NCBI RefSeq assembly: GCF_947498005.1
Contig: NZ_CANMIW010000001.1
Span: forward strand, 434,001-498,000
Origin: an uncultured Winogradskyella sp.
GTDB taxonomy: Bacteria > Bacteroidota > Bacteroidia > Flavobacteriales > Flavobacteriaceae
Reading direction: 5' to 3'
DNA length: 64,000 nucleotides
Shown here: positions 36,145 through 45,300 of the stretch, in pieces
Layout of the letters: every line of letters starts with the position of its first letter
How positions within the stretch are numbered: position 1 is the stretch's first letter
The notes under the pieces: model-generated
Seen by the model: only the letters and a program-made list of their open reading frames with translations
Told to the model about the DNA's origin: nothing
Database searches by the model: none
Program-made: the position numbers and the translations under genes

Positions 36145-38496
36145 TTATTTGGAAATTGTAATTTTATGTTTCAAACTATTTCCTAATTCGTCCATTACTG
36201 TAATTACGTGCTCTCCTGAGGTTGGTAAAACAGCCATATCATGAATGTCTTTAGTGCTGCCAATATACTCACTGTCAATGTACCAGTAAATTTCTAATTC
36301 TGGTTTTGAGTGGGCTACTTTAAGTATTAAATCGTTCACTTTTCCGTTAAAATCTTTAGGCAAATAAATAGTACTTTGCTGATTTGGGTATATAAATTCC
36401 ATGGAAACATCTACAGACGTTGCACAATCTGCTCTAAATGGTGGCAAAGGTTTATAGAATGGATTCTTATTTTTGAAATAATGGGCTTGTAAAGGTGGTA
36501 ATACAAACCATGATTTGGTATTAATTTGTGAAACAGGTTCACAAGAGGAATTTAGCTGAAATTGCTCAGTAGCATCTACATGTATAATTTTATGATAAGG
36601 GCAAGGTTCTGTTTTTTTTCCACTAGTTTGTATAAATCGTAATTCAGTATCATCACAAATTGAAGAGGCTCTATAGCCACTTTTTTTACAAATGTCTACT
36701 TCTAACATTTCGTCATATGGTTGTGCAAACCAATTGGTTTTTGGTAGCAAATCAAAAACATCAAACAGAACTGGTGCTGCGGTTTGTACACCAACTAAAC
36801 CAGGACGTCCCTCACCATCAGCATTCCCAACCCAAACACCAACGACGTAATCTTTTGTTGTGCCAATTGCCCATGCATCTCTAAAACCAAAGCTGGTGCC
36901 TGTTTTCCATGCAATTTCTTGAGAAGAATCATAATATTCCCAGCTTTCATCACTTTCTGGTCGATTAACCTGTTTCATGCTTTCAAAAGTGAGATATATA
37001 GATGCAGCATCAAAAACATCTTTTTGAGTGGTTTGTTTTCCTAAGTCAATAGTATTATTTGAATTGTAAATCGGTTGGCAAAATTCATTTGTAAAATACT
37101 GACTAGAATTGTCATTAAAGTGATTCAAAGTCGAAGCCATTGCAGCATAACTTTTACATAAATCCCAAAGATTACTTTCTGCGCCACCAAGAACTAGAGA
37201 TAAACCATAATGATTAGCGTTGTATTTTAAATCTTTTAGTTTTAATGCTTTTAGATAATGATAAAACCGATCTAGACCAAATTCTTGTAGCATCCTCACT
37301 ATAGGGACATTAAGTGAACGGGATAAAGCTTCGTTTGCAAAAACGGCACCATCATAAGATTGATTATAATTCTCGGGTTGATAGCTACCAAACTGTGTTG
37401 GCACATCCGCAACTAAAGTATTTGGTAATAAATCGCCAGCATCTAGCATTGCTGCGTATAAAAATGGTTTTAAAATACTACCAGTACTTCGAGGTTTGTC
37501 TATAATATCTACACTTTTTTGATGCGCATTATCTGTAGGAGAATTACCTATATACGTCAATACTTTTCTAGTTTTTACATCTAATACTAAAACAGACATG
37601 TTATAAATTTCATTTTGCTTTAGTAGATTATAATGTTGCTTTACTATGGTATTAGCTTGTTCTTGTAACGCTATATTTATAGTTGTCTTAATACGTTTTC
37701 CTCTACTGTCTTTTGCTACTTTTTGCAATAGGTGTGGTGCAATTTGTGGTAATGGATATGGTTTTTGTGGTAAACCTTCTGCAATGGAAAGCTCATAAGT
37801 AAGCTCGTCAATTGTGCCATTATTGTATATTTTTTTTAACAATCGATTGCGTTTGTCTAACAAGTGTTTTTGGTTTTTTCCAGGATAAATTAAACTCGGT
37901 GCATTAGGTAAAACAGCTAAAGTGGCACTTTCTGCCCAAGATAAGTTTGAGGCATTTCTATTAAAGTAACGCCAAGATGCCGCGTCTATCCCAACGACGT
38001 TTCCTCCAAATGGAGCATGACTTGCGTATAAGTTTAAAATTTCTTCTTTTGATAATTTAAACTCTAATCGCGTGGCTAAAATAATTTCCTTTACCTTTTC
38101 TAAGTATGTACGCGATTGTCCTTTTCTCGAAAGTCTAATAACTTGTTGCGTTAATGTGCTGCCACCTCTTTTTACAGAACCAGAACTGATATTACCTTTT
38201 ATAGCCTTAAATATTGAAACTGGATTAAAACCAGGATGTTTGTAGAAATATTCATCTTCAAATTGAAGAATACAAGTTTTAAATTTTTCTGGTATACTGT
38301 CATTTGCAGGAAAACGCCATTGACCATCATCTGCAATCAATGCACCTAATAATTCATTTGACTCGCTAGTTATTACAGTTGCCGTTGGATCTTTAAATAA
38401 TTGTTGAGGTAAACAGAAATAATAGGATACAATGAAGACTAAAACCACTACAGATTTAATCTTATTTTGTTTAAAGTATCTTATTAACCTATACAT
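36145..38496 (-). CDS. pbpC: Penicillin-binding protein 1C (bifunctional glycosyltransferase/transpeptidase)
   Basis: 783-residue inner-membrane peptidoglycan synthase. A TM helix (about 15-30) is followed by a GT51 glycosyltransferase: Glu80 in FEDEYFYKHPGFNP and GGSTLTQQVIRLSR. The transpeptidase has SILK (Ser about 338) and KTGTS (about 528). The end is the BiPBP_C domain of PBP1C. In many bacteria pbpC is cotranscribed with an alpha-2-macroglobulin gene; here that gene lies at 42361-47934, same strand, but three genes intervene. Divergent from the T9SS protein at 38576. Confidence 0.94.
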   Translation of the reverse strand: MYRLIRYFKQNKIKSVVVLVFIVSYYFCLPQQLFKDPTATVITSESNELLGALIADDGQWRFPANDSIPEKFKTCILQFEDEYFYKHPGFNPVSIFKAIKGNISSGSVKRGGSTLTQQVIRLSRKGQSRTYLEKVKEIILATRLEFKLSKEEILNLYASHAPFGGNVVGIDAASWRYFNRNASNLSWAESATLAVLPNAPSLIYPGKNQKHLLDKRNRLLKKIYNNGTIDELTYELSIAEGLPQKPYPLPQIAPHLLQKVAKDSRGKRIKTTINIALQEQANTIVKQHYNLLKQNEIYNMSVLVLDVKTRKVLTYIGNSPTDNAHQKSVDIIDKPRSTGSILKPFLYAAMLDAGDLLPNTLVADVPTQFGSYQPENYNQSYDGAVFANEALSRSLNVPIVRMLQEFGLDRFYHYLKALKLKDLKYNANHYGLSLVLGGAESNLWDLCKSYAAMASTLNHFNDNSSQYFTNEFCQPIYNSNNTIDLGKQTTQKDVFDAASIYLTFESMKQVNRPESDESWEYYDSSQEIAWKTGTSFGFRDAWAIGTTKDYVVGVWVGNADGEGRPGLVGVQTAAPVLFDVFDLLPKTNWFAQPYDEMLEVDICKKSGYRASSICDDTELRFIQTSGKKTEPCPYHKIIHVDATEQFQLNSSCEPVSQINTKSWFVLPPLQAHYFKNKNPFYKPLPPFRADCATSVDVSMEFIYPNQQSTIYLPKDFNGKVNDLILKVAHSKPELEIYWYIDSEYIGSTKDIHDMAVLPTSGEHVITVMDELGNSLKHKITISK

Positions 38497-38575
38497 AACC
38501 TATACAATTGTAGTTTTTACTTTTATTTAGAAGAAAAATGAATTTTGTTAGACAAAGTTATCTATATATTTATAC

Positions 38576-40873
38576 GTGAGAAAATCATTTATAAGTCTTA
38601 AGGTAGTCATAATTTTTTGCATAATTTTTGCATTTAAAACTGCGAATGCACAATTAGGTTTTTGTCAAGGGAATTCAGGTGATCCAATTTTTACAGAAAC
38701 ATTTGGTACAGGAGCACAAAACATAGCTTTACCTGCAGGTACTACAACGTATTCATACGCTGGTAATCAAAATCCAAATGATGGATTTTATACAGTGTCT
38801 AGCACATCTAATTATTTCGATTGGTTTACTGTTACTGATCATACTGAAAATGATACGAACGGAAGAATGCTCATTGTTAATTCTAGTTTCTCAGCAGGAG
38901 AGTTTTACAAAACTACCATAAATGGACTTTGTGAAAATACGACATATGAATTTTCTTCGTGGCTCGTAAATTTAACACCTCCAAATGGTTTTTGTGGTGC
39001 AGGAGCTATTCCTATCAATGTAAGTTTTGAAATTTGGGATACTACAGAAACCACTCTTTTAGCTTCAGGTACTACTGGAAATATATTTGGAACAACTGCA
39101 ACGGACTGGAATCAATATGCATTAGTTTTTCAATCTACAATAGGGCAAACATCAGTAGTGCTAAAAATGATTAATAATGCACCAGGAGGCTGCGGTAATG
39201 ATTTGGCTATTGATGACATAGTATTTAAGAGTTGTGGCGATTCTATTGATGTTAACGATGGTACAAGCAGTAATTCTGTTACACTGTGTAGTACACAAAC
39301 GCCTTATTCAGAAATTATTACCGCTGCACCAGACAATGTTGTATTTAATGACCATTTTTATCAGTGGCAGTTCAGTACGGATAATCTTAATTGGGTTGAC
39401 ATTCCTAGTGAAACGAGTGCTTCAATTTCAGTTATTGACATTATAACAACAACGTATTATAGAGCTAAAGTAGCTGAATATCCTTCTAACTTAAATAATA
39501 ATGATTGTATAACATTTTCCGATGTTTATGAAATCATTATTAATCAAGCACCACCTGAACCTGCAACAGAATGCTGGGAAACCGCAACCTTCAGTGATCT
39601 TACTTGTAGTTGGACGATAACAGGATCTCAACCTTTAGCACCAACAAATTTGGAGTGTTGGCAATCCGTTACCTTTAATAATTCTACTTGTGCTTGGGAT
39701 GTAACTGGTGTGCAACCAGTAGAACCAACAACAGAATGCTGGGAATTAGCAACCTTTAATACAGTAAGTTGTGCTTGGGAAGTTTCAGGTACGCAACCAA
39801 TACAACCAACAATAGAATGTTGGCAAACAACTACATTTAACAATATAACGTGTGTTTGGGATATAACAGGTGCTCAGCCTACTGAACCTATAAATTTAGA
39901 GTGTTGGCAGACGGCAGCTTTTGATGAAACCATTTGCGATTGGGAAATTACGGGAGAACAACCAGAAGAGCCAATTGTTGAATGTTGGCAAACAACTACA
40001 TTTAACAATATAACGTGTGTTTGGGATATAACAGGTACTCAGCTTACTGAACCTACAAATTTAGAGTGTTGGCAATCTACAACCTTTAATGATTTAGTTT
40101 GCGAATGGGAAATTATAGGAGAGCAACCCAATGCACCTGTAGATTTATTTTGCTGGCAAACGACGGCTTTTAATTCATCTATATGTGAATGGGAAATACT
40201 AGGAGAACAACCATTAGTATACAGCGAAGAGTTTTTGTTTTTATGTGAAGATGAAACGATAGAAATAGAAGCTATTTCAACTATTGACAATCCGAGTTAC
40301 TTATGGAGTTCTGGAGAAATAACGTCTTCTATTATAATTGATTCAGAGGGCATTTATACTGTTGAAGTAACAGATGGTTGCCTTACCGAAATTATAAATT
40401 TTAACGTTACATTAATTGAAATTCCACAAATTGAAAGTGTTAGTTCAGATGGAAGTTCTATTATTGTAAATCTTGTTAATGATGGAAATTATGAGTACTC
40501 TATTGATGGTGTAAATTATCAATACACTAATAGTTTTGGAAACGTACAAAGTGAATTATATACTATATACATAAAATCTAATAGTTGCGATTTTGTGGTC
40601 ACTCAAGAGCATTTTCACTTTTATACTCAAAAATTTATAACGCCAAATGGCGATGGTATTAATGATCTTTTTATATTTAATGTAGCTCAGTATTTTGCTA
40701 CTTCAGAGGTTTCAATTTTTGATCGTTATGGTAAGTTGTTGTACTCCGTAAAAAACAGTAATGGGTTTTGGGATGGAACTTTTAATAATGCTAAATTACC
40801 AACATCAGATTATTGGTATCGCATCGTTTTAGATGACAAAAAATATGTTGGTCATTTTACTTTAAAACGCTGA
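38576..40873 (+). CDS. T9SS type-B sorted surface protein with eight Cys-Trp repeats
   Basis: 765 residues, GTG start opening a signal peptide (ending KTANAQ). The N-terminal third is a jelly-roll-like domain (with TTYEFSSWLVNLTPP), followed by an Ig-like segment. Residues 332-549 hold eight repeats of 27-28 residues with consensus ECWQTTTFNxxxCxWxITGxQPxxP; each has one Cys pair, likely a disulfide. The last 85 residues (FITPNGDGINDLFIFN, VSIFDRYGKLLY, YWYRIVL) form the gliding-motility-associated type-B sorting domain, so it is secreted by T9SS and attached or released at the surface. Probably an adhesin; ligand unknown. Confidence 0.88.
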   Translation: MRKSFISLKVVIIFCIIFAFKTANAQLGFCQGNSGDPIFTETFGTGAQNIALPAGTTTYSYAGNQNPNDGFYTVSSTSNYFDWFTVTDHTENDTNGRMLIVNSSFSAGEFYKTTINGLCENTTYEFSSWLVNLTPPNGFCGAGAIPINVSFEIWDTTETTLLASGTTGNIFGTTATDWNQYALVFQSTIGQTSVVLKMINNAPGGCGNDLAIDDIVFKSCGDSIDVNDGTSSNSVTLCSTQTPYSEIITAAPDNVVFNDHFYQWQFSTDNLNWVDIPSETSASISVIDIITTTYYRAKVAEYPSNLNNNDCITFSDVYEIIINQAPPEPATECWETATFSDLTCSWTITGSQPLAPTNLECWQSVTFNNSTCAWDVTGVQPVEPTTECWELATFNTVSCAWEVSGTQPIQPTIECWQTTTFNNITCVWDITGAQPTEPINLECWQTAAFDETICDWEITGEQPEEPIVECWQTTTFNNITCVWDITGTQLTEPTNLECWQSTTFNDLVCEWEIIGEQPNAPVDLFCWQTTAFNSSICEWEILGEQPLVYSEEFLFLCEDETIEIEAISTIDNPSYLWSSGEITSSIIIDSEGIYTVEVTDGCLTEIINFNVTLIEIPQIESVSSDGSSIIVNLVNDGNYEYSIDGVNYQYTNSFGNVQSELYTIYIKSNSCDFVVTQEHFHFYTQKFITPNGDGINDLFIFNVAQYFATSEVSIFDRYGKLLYSVKNSNGFWDGTFNNAKLPTSDYWYRIVLDDKKYVGHFTLKR
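39569..40221 (+). repeat. Eight tandem coding repeats (84/81 bp)
   Basis: Unit starts at 39569, 39653, 39734, 39815, 39899, 39980, 40064 and 40148, with spacing 28, 27, 27, 28, 27, 28, 28 codons. A stretch of 57 bases is identical between 39815-39871 and 39980-40036, exactly two units apart (165 bp), which indicates a recent two-unit duplication. Confidence 0.9.
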
Positions 40874-40886
40874 TTTATTAAAAGTT

Positions 40887-40921
40887 TTTTTAGATCCTGA
40901 CCACGTTCTAGAATCTAAAAA
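40887..40921. terminator. Terminator between convergent genes
   Basis: TTTTTAGAT / ATCTAAAAA perfect arms with T-run and A-run, loop of 17 bases. Confidence 0.6.
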
Positions 40922-40942
40922 TAAATACACTTAATACGGTTT

Positions 40943-41254
40943 TTAGGATTTTAAAAACTCATATTCACGTTCTACTTTACAAATCTTCACATTGTACCAA
41001 TTGTACCATTCATTGCGTCCTTTTTGCTGTGCGAACAGATGCGCAGTATTAGCTTTCCAGTTTTTAATTGCTTCTAAATCTTTCCAATAACTTACTGTAA
41101 TGCCAACTTCATTTCTCGCAGAATCTATGCCTAAAAACCCATTTTGCTTTTTAGCTAAACTTTCCATTTCATCAGCCATTTCTGTATAGCCTTCTGTGTT
41201 TTCAGTTTGTGTTGAGGTAAAAATTACGGCGTAGTATGGTTTGTCGTTCGTCAT
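40943..41254 (-). CDS. Antibiotic-biosynthesis-monooxygenase-fold (ABM) protein
   Basis: 103 residues with the dimeric alpha/beta-barrel ABM pattern: YYAVIFTSTQ strand, EGYTEMADEMESLAKKQNGFLGIDSAR, then GITVSYWKDLEAIKNWKANTAHLFAQ. This arrangement is typical of small cytosolic enzymes that act on quinones or heme, or have unknown substrates. No partner is obvious. It starts with ATG, is preceded by a terminator-like palindrome and is probably monocistronic. Confidence 0.85.
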   Translation of the reverse strand: MTNDKPYYAVIFTSTQTENTEGYTEMADEMESLAKKQNGFLGIDSARNEVGITVSYWKDLEAIKNWKANTAHLFAQQKGRNEWYNWYNVKICKVEREYEFLKS

Positions 41255-41299
41255 GTTATAATGTTTTTATCCTCCAATAATTTATTATTAAAAATAAAA

Positions 41300-41333
41300 A
41301 GACCTACAGGGTTTCTAAAACCTTGCAGGTCTC
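41300..41333 (-). repeat. Palindromic element acting as terminator after the SH3 gene
   Basis: Hairpin with AGACCT / AGGTCT outer arms and an inner GGTTT / AAACC pair, T-rich after it on the minus strand. Its consensus (GACCT..CAGGTTTT.AAAACCTG..AGGTC) resembles the element at 42333-42357. Confidence 0.7.
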
Positions 41334-41348
41334 TAAATAATTTTTCTA

Positions 41349-42200
41349 TTAATAACCTTTTGGTATATCAAATTCAATTATTTTTTCTGTGATATTATCT
41401 TCAAAATCAGTGATAATAAATTTAAGAAAAATTCGGTTTGTGGATACAGCAACAGGATAATTTTTCACGTTTTTTATATTCTCAACGTACGCTAACCATT
41501 TGTCGCCACATTGGTCAATAACTTCTGTTTTTAAGTCTTCAATTGATGTTTTTATAAATTTTTTCCAATCGTCTTCAGTGTATGTTAGAGTTTCGAATGT
41601 ATTAGATCTTAACTGTTTTATAGGTTTCCATTCAGAGTCAAAATGTTTCCATTCGTTTGTGTCACATTTTTTATCTGCACTCATAAAGGATATGCTATTT
41701 TCATAACGTTGAAAAATACTCACATGTTTATAGTCATTCTCGACCAAAACAACTTGCTTTTGTTCTGGTGTGGCACCTTTATCTACATTTATTCTTAATG
41801 AATCTTGTTGTTTTAGCTTGTGAATTCTTTTGTTGTCACTTGTGGCTAGATTTTTTATTTCAACATTGAGTTTTTCTAATCCTATTCTAATCGTTTTAGA
41901 AATTTTTGTTGCCGATAAGTAACCGTTAAAAACATAACCAATATGGTTTCTAGTTTCAACTTTTACCCATTGACCACTTATTTTTTCTCCAGCCTCTACG
42001 ACTACTAAATCTTTATCTGTTTTTTCGATAACACCAATGGCTTCGCCGTAGGATAATTTACTCAAAAGTTTTGCGCTAATATCTGGTTGGTCTCTAAGAG
42101 ATAATCCACTTTCAGCAGCAACATATGCTGTTTGTTGTGCTGTTACAAATGCAACACTTACAAGCATTGCGATCGCTAAAATCTGTTTTAAATTGTTCAT
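41349..42200 (-). CDS. Exported bacterial SH3-domain protein
   Basis: 283 residues with a signal peptide (ending VAFVTAQ). Residues about 24-95 are a bacterial SH3 domain (AESGLSLRDQPDISAKLLSKLSYGEAIGVIE, then GQWVKVETRNHIGYVFNGYLS). The rest has no recognisable domain but contains two Cys (CDTNEW, DQCGDKW) that could pair. Such proteins usually sit in the periplasm, near the wall. It lies between pbpC and the alpha-2-macroglobulin gene, which fits an envelope role without specifying one. Confidence 0.8.
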   Translation of the reverse strand: MNNLKQILAIAMLVSVAFVTAQQTAYVAAESGLSLRDQPDISAKLLSKLSYGEAIGVIEKTDKDLVVVEAGEKISGQWVKVETRNHIGYVFNGYLSATKISKTIRIGLEKLNVEIKNLATSDNKRIHKLKQQDSLRINVDKGATPEQKQVVLVENDYKHVSIFQRYENSISFMSADKKCDTNEWKHFDSEWKPIKQLRSNTFETLTYTEDDWKKFIKTSIEDLKTEVIDQCGDKWLAYVENIKNVKNYPVAVSTNRIFLKFIITDFEDNITEKIIEFDIPKGY

Positions 42201-42252
42201 AATTTTTTGTTTTTGGGTTAAACATTTTTTTAGCGGTTTTCATTTTAGGATT

Positions 42253-42272
42253 CTTGTCTGTCGACCGACAAG
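42253..42272. repeat. 20-bp near-perfect palindrome
   Basis: CTTGTCTGTCGACCGACAAG pairs with itself apart from one mismatched position pair; it sits in the SH3/alpha-2-macroglobulin intergenic region. Likely part of a dispersed intergenic repeat. Confidence 0.55.
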
Positions 42273-42290
42273 TGTTTAGTTTATTTAATT

Positions 42291-42320
42291 TGTCATGCTA
42301 AACTTGTTTCAGTATCTCGA
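42291..42320. repeat. Dispersed flavobacterial intergenic repeat (TCATGCTgAACTTGTTTCAG type)
   Basis: The sequence matches, with two changes, a palindromic motif I recognise as frequent between genes in flavobacterial genomes. Recognition is from memory, not from a search. Confidence 0.5.
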
Positions 42321-42332
42321 TATTAGACTCGC

Positions 42333-42357
42333 CAGGTTTTAAAAACCTGTGAGGTCT
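42333..42357 (-). repeat. Palindromic repeat at the alpha-2-macroglobulin 3' end
   Basis: CAGGTTTTAAAAACCTG (42333-42349) followed by TGAGGTC; three bases from the stop codon. It could terminate the 5.6-kb gene and is related to the element at 41300-41333. Confidence 0.6.
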
Positions 42358-42360
42358 TGG

Positions 42361-45300
42361 TTACTTCTCAACCGTGATCCATTCGCCTTTATTACGAACC
42401 AAATAATCATTATCATACATGGCTTCTGCTTGTGTGCCTGGTAAATAATAGGTGCCTAAATAAGACGCATTTAGTAAAACAGTAAATGTTTTAGTACCGT
42501 ATTTTCCTTTCTTATTTATATCAAAATAGAAATTGACACGATCATCTCTAATATCTGTATATCGCGCTTGGCTTACAGTAGTGTCTCCAAAAGCTGTGAA
42601 TCTTGTATTAACAATATCCCAACCAGATGGGAAAATTTGTGTCAATGCAACATCTCGTACGTAGTCGTTTGTTAAGTTTGAAATACTAACTGTTGCGACA
42701 AAATCTTGCCCTTGCTGTAATTTACTTACATCAATTTTATTGCCTTGCAGATCCTTATAGATTGTAGAAATAGTAAAACCTCTTTGCTCTGCTAATTCCT
42801 TACCTAATTTTAGCTTACCAGAACTTACGACTCTAACATAGACCAAATTATCTTTGGCATTATTAATTGAAATTTGGTTAGTACCATCTTTAATAGGAAT
42901 ACTACGTTGAGCAATAGCATTTTTAGTATCTATAGTCTCCGATTTTCCATTAATACTGTACGATAGTTTTAAATCTTTACCACCATTTTTTATGACCATT
43001 TTTCCCATTGCTAACAAACTATATGCTGTGGTTTGTGTACTCATCCAATTATCGCTAGATAAATCCTTAGCAATTGTTTTAGCTAAATCTCTAGCCTTTG
43101 GATTGCCAGTAATAATCATCGTTTCTAAAGCCATGGCTCTATTTCTGTCCACCGAACCATAAGTATAATAATTAGATCTAGGTGGCTGAAAATTGATATT
43201 TGCTGTCTTAGAAATAGCATCACTAGCCTCTTTTTGTCCTGCTAAAGCGTAAGCCGCTGCTAGTCGCCATTTGGCCTCGTTTGAAATTTCTTCAAACTCA
43301 CGTAATCTATTCATGCTTGCTAAATCAGGACTTCCTGCTAAAGCCAACGTGTATAAACGATACGCTTGTGCTAAATCTGAATGATAAATTTTATAGCTTG
43401 GTCGCCAATTTCTAGCTGCTTGTTTTTGGTAAGCCAACCAATTACTTTTAAAAGTTAATGGCAGAACAAATCCTTTTTTCTCTGCTTCAATCATAAAATG
43501 ACCTGCATAACTAGTACTCCAATCATTGGCTGTGTTTTCTCCCATCCAATAACTCATGCCACCATTTGGTTGCTGAAAATTACCTAATCGTTTAATACCA
43601 TTTTCAATATTACTTTGAAGTTCTTTTTTCTTTTTTGCTGACAAATCAAAAATATCTGCTAAAAATAATTGAGGGAAAACACTAGATGTCGTTTGCTCTA
43701 AACAACCATGTGGATAGCGAATTAAATATTGTAGTCTGCGTGTAAAATCCATTGGTGGTAAAGTTGAAAATTCTACCGTTGCTGAGTTAGTTCCTGATAC
43801 ACCAAATGTGGTTACATTTATTGTTTGTTTTGCGTTAGCTTCTAACTCATGGTCAATGACTTTAGACGTAAATGGATTAGGGTTTTCTACATCAATTTCA
43901 ACTTTATAGGTTGATTTTTCGCCATTTCCTGTTGCGATGACTTCAATGGTATTGATACCTTTAGCTTTAGTGACATCCAATTCAAAATATACCATTTTTT
44001 CGTCTGGTTTACTAAATTTTAAGGATTGAGACGATTCGCCTTTTACGGTTATGCCATCACTAAGTTTTAAAGACAGATTAACGTTTTTCACTTTATCTTC
44101 CATAGCAAAAACCGTAACAGGTAATGTTACTTTTTCACCTGGACTTAACTTTCTAGGTAAGGTTGCCAATACCATTAACGGCTGTTTAACTTGTACAGAT
44201 TTGTCTGCACTTCCGTAAGCTTCAGATGTGTTATTACCAGCAATAACCATTGCTCTAACTGCACCAATATAATTTGGCATTTTAAGTTGATGTGTTTTGG
44301 TTTTGCCTTCGCCTAAAAGGAATGGACCTAAATACGTTACTACAGGTTTAAAACGATTGGCTTTTTTGTTTTTTCCACCTGCTGCACTGCCATCGCCTCC
44401 AATAGCAAAAACTTGATCAATACTACCAGAGTAAGCACCAACAACATCGTCAAAAATATCCCAAGTTTTTACACGTAAAGCTTCGCGAGCATAGAAGCTA
44501 TCCCAAGCATTTGGTGTTTTAAAACGGGTTAAATCTAACAAGCCTTCCTCAACAACTGCGATAGTGTAAGTCATAGCTTTGTTGTTTTTCTCAGACACTT
44601 TTATCTCGTAAGATTGTTCTGGTCTTATAACATCTGGCATCTCAATTTTAGGTTCTAATTTTGTAGATGGATCTTCAACCATCATCGGAATAACACCATA
44701 TAATCGAATTGGTAAATCATTAGATGTAATAGCATGTGGTTGCAATAATGAAATATTAATAAATACATTTGGTGCCATTTCTGATGTCACAGGAATGTCA
44801 ACTGTTGTTTCGCCTTTTTTAGTTTTTACCCATTGGTGCTGTAATACTTCGGTCCCATTTTCTATACTAACTAATGCTCTTCCTTCAGTGCCAGAAGGGA
44901 AGGTTAACTTCGCCGTATCGCCAACATTATAGTTTTCCTTATCTGTAGAGAATACCAACATTTTAGCTGCCTCTTTATCGTTAGATGGGTTTGTGGACCA
45001 CCAATTTTTATAAAAATATGCAGTTCTTCCTGTGGCATGTCCACTTACAGGATCTACTATTCTAATTAAATAACGACCACGTTCGTTTTCAGGAATTTTA
45101 AGTTTGAAATTTGCTTTGCCATTCGCATCTGTGTTTACAGAAAATGTTTGAACTGGTCTATGGTAATTACTCGATACGTAACTCGATAAGTTGTCGTAAG
45201 AAGAATTCCACCACCAACGCCATTCAACCTTATAAACTTTAACTTCGAGATTTTTACGTTGTACAGGTTTGCCTTCTGCAGTTACAGTAGCGACATTAAA

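Noticed and set aside
39569-40221. Regularly spaced repeats resembling a CRISPR array
   Set aside because: Units are 81/84 bp, in frame, diverged, and encode a Cys-Trp protein repeat; there are no unique spacers.
39628-40290. Antisense open frames rich in Cys and Gln across the repeat tract
   Set aside because: They mirror the repeats on the coding strand, have no start context or homology, and are shadows.
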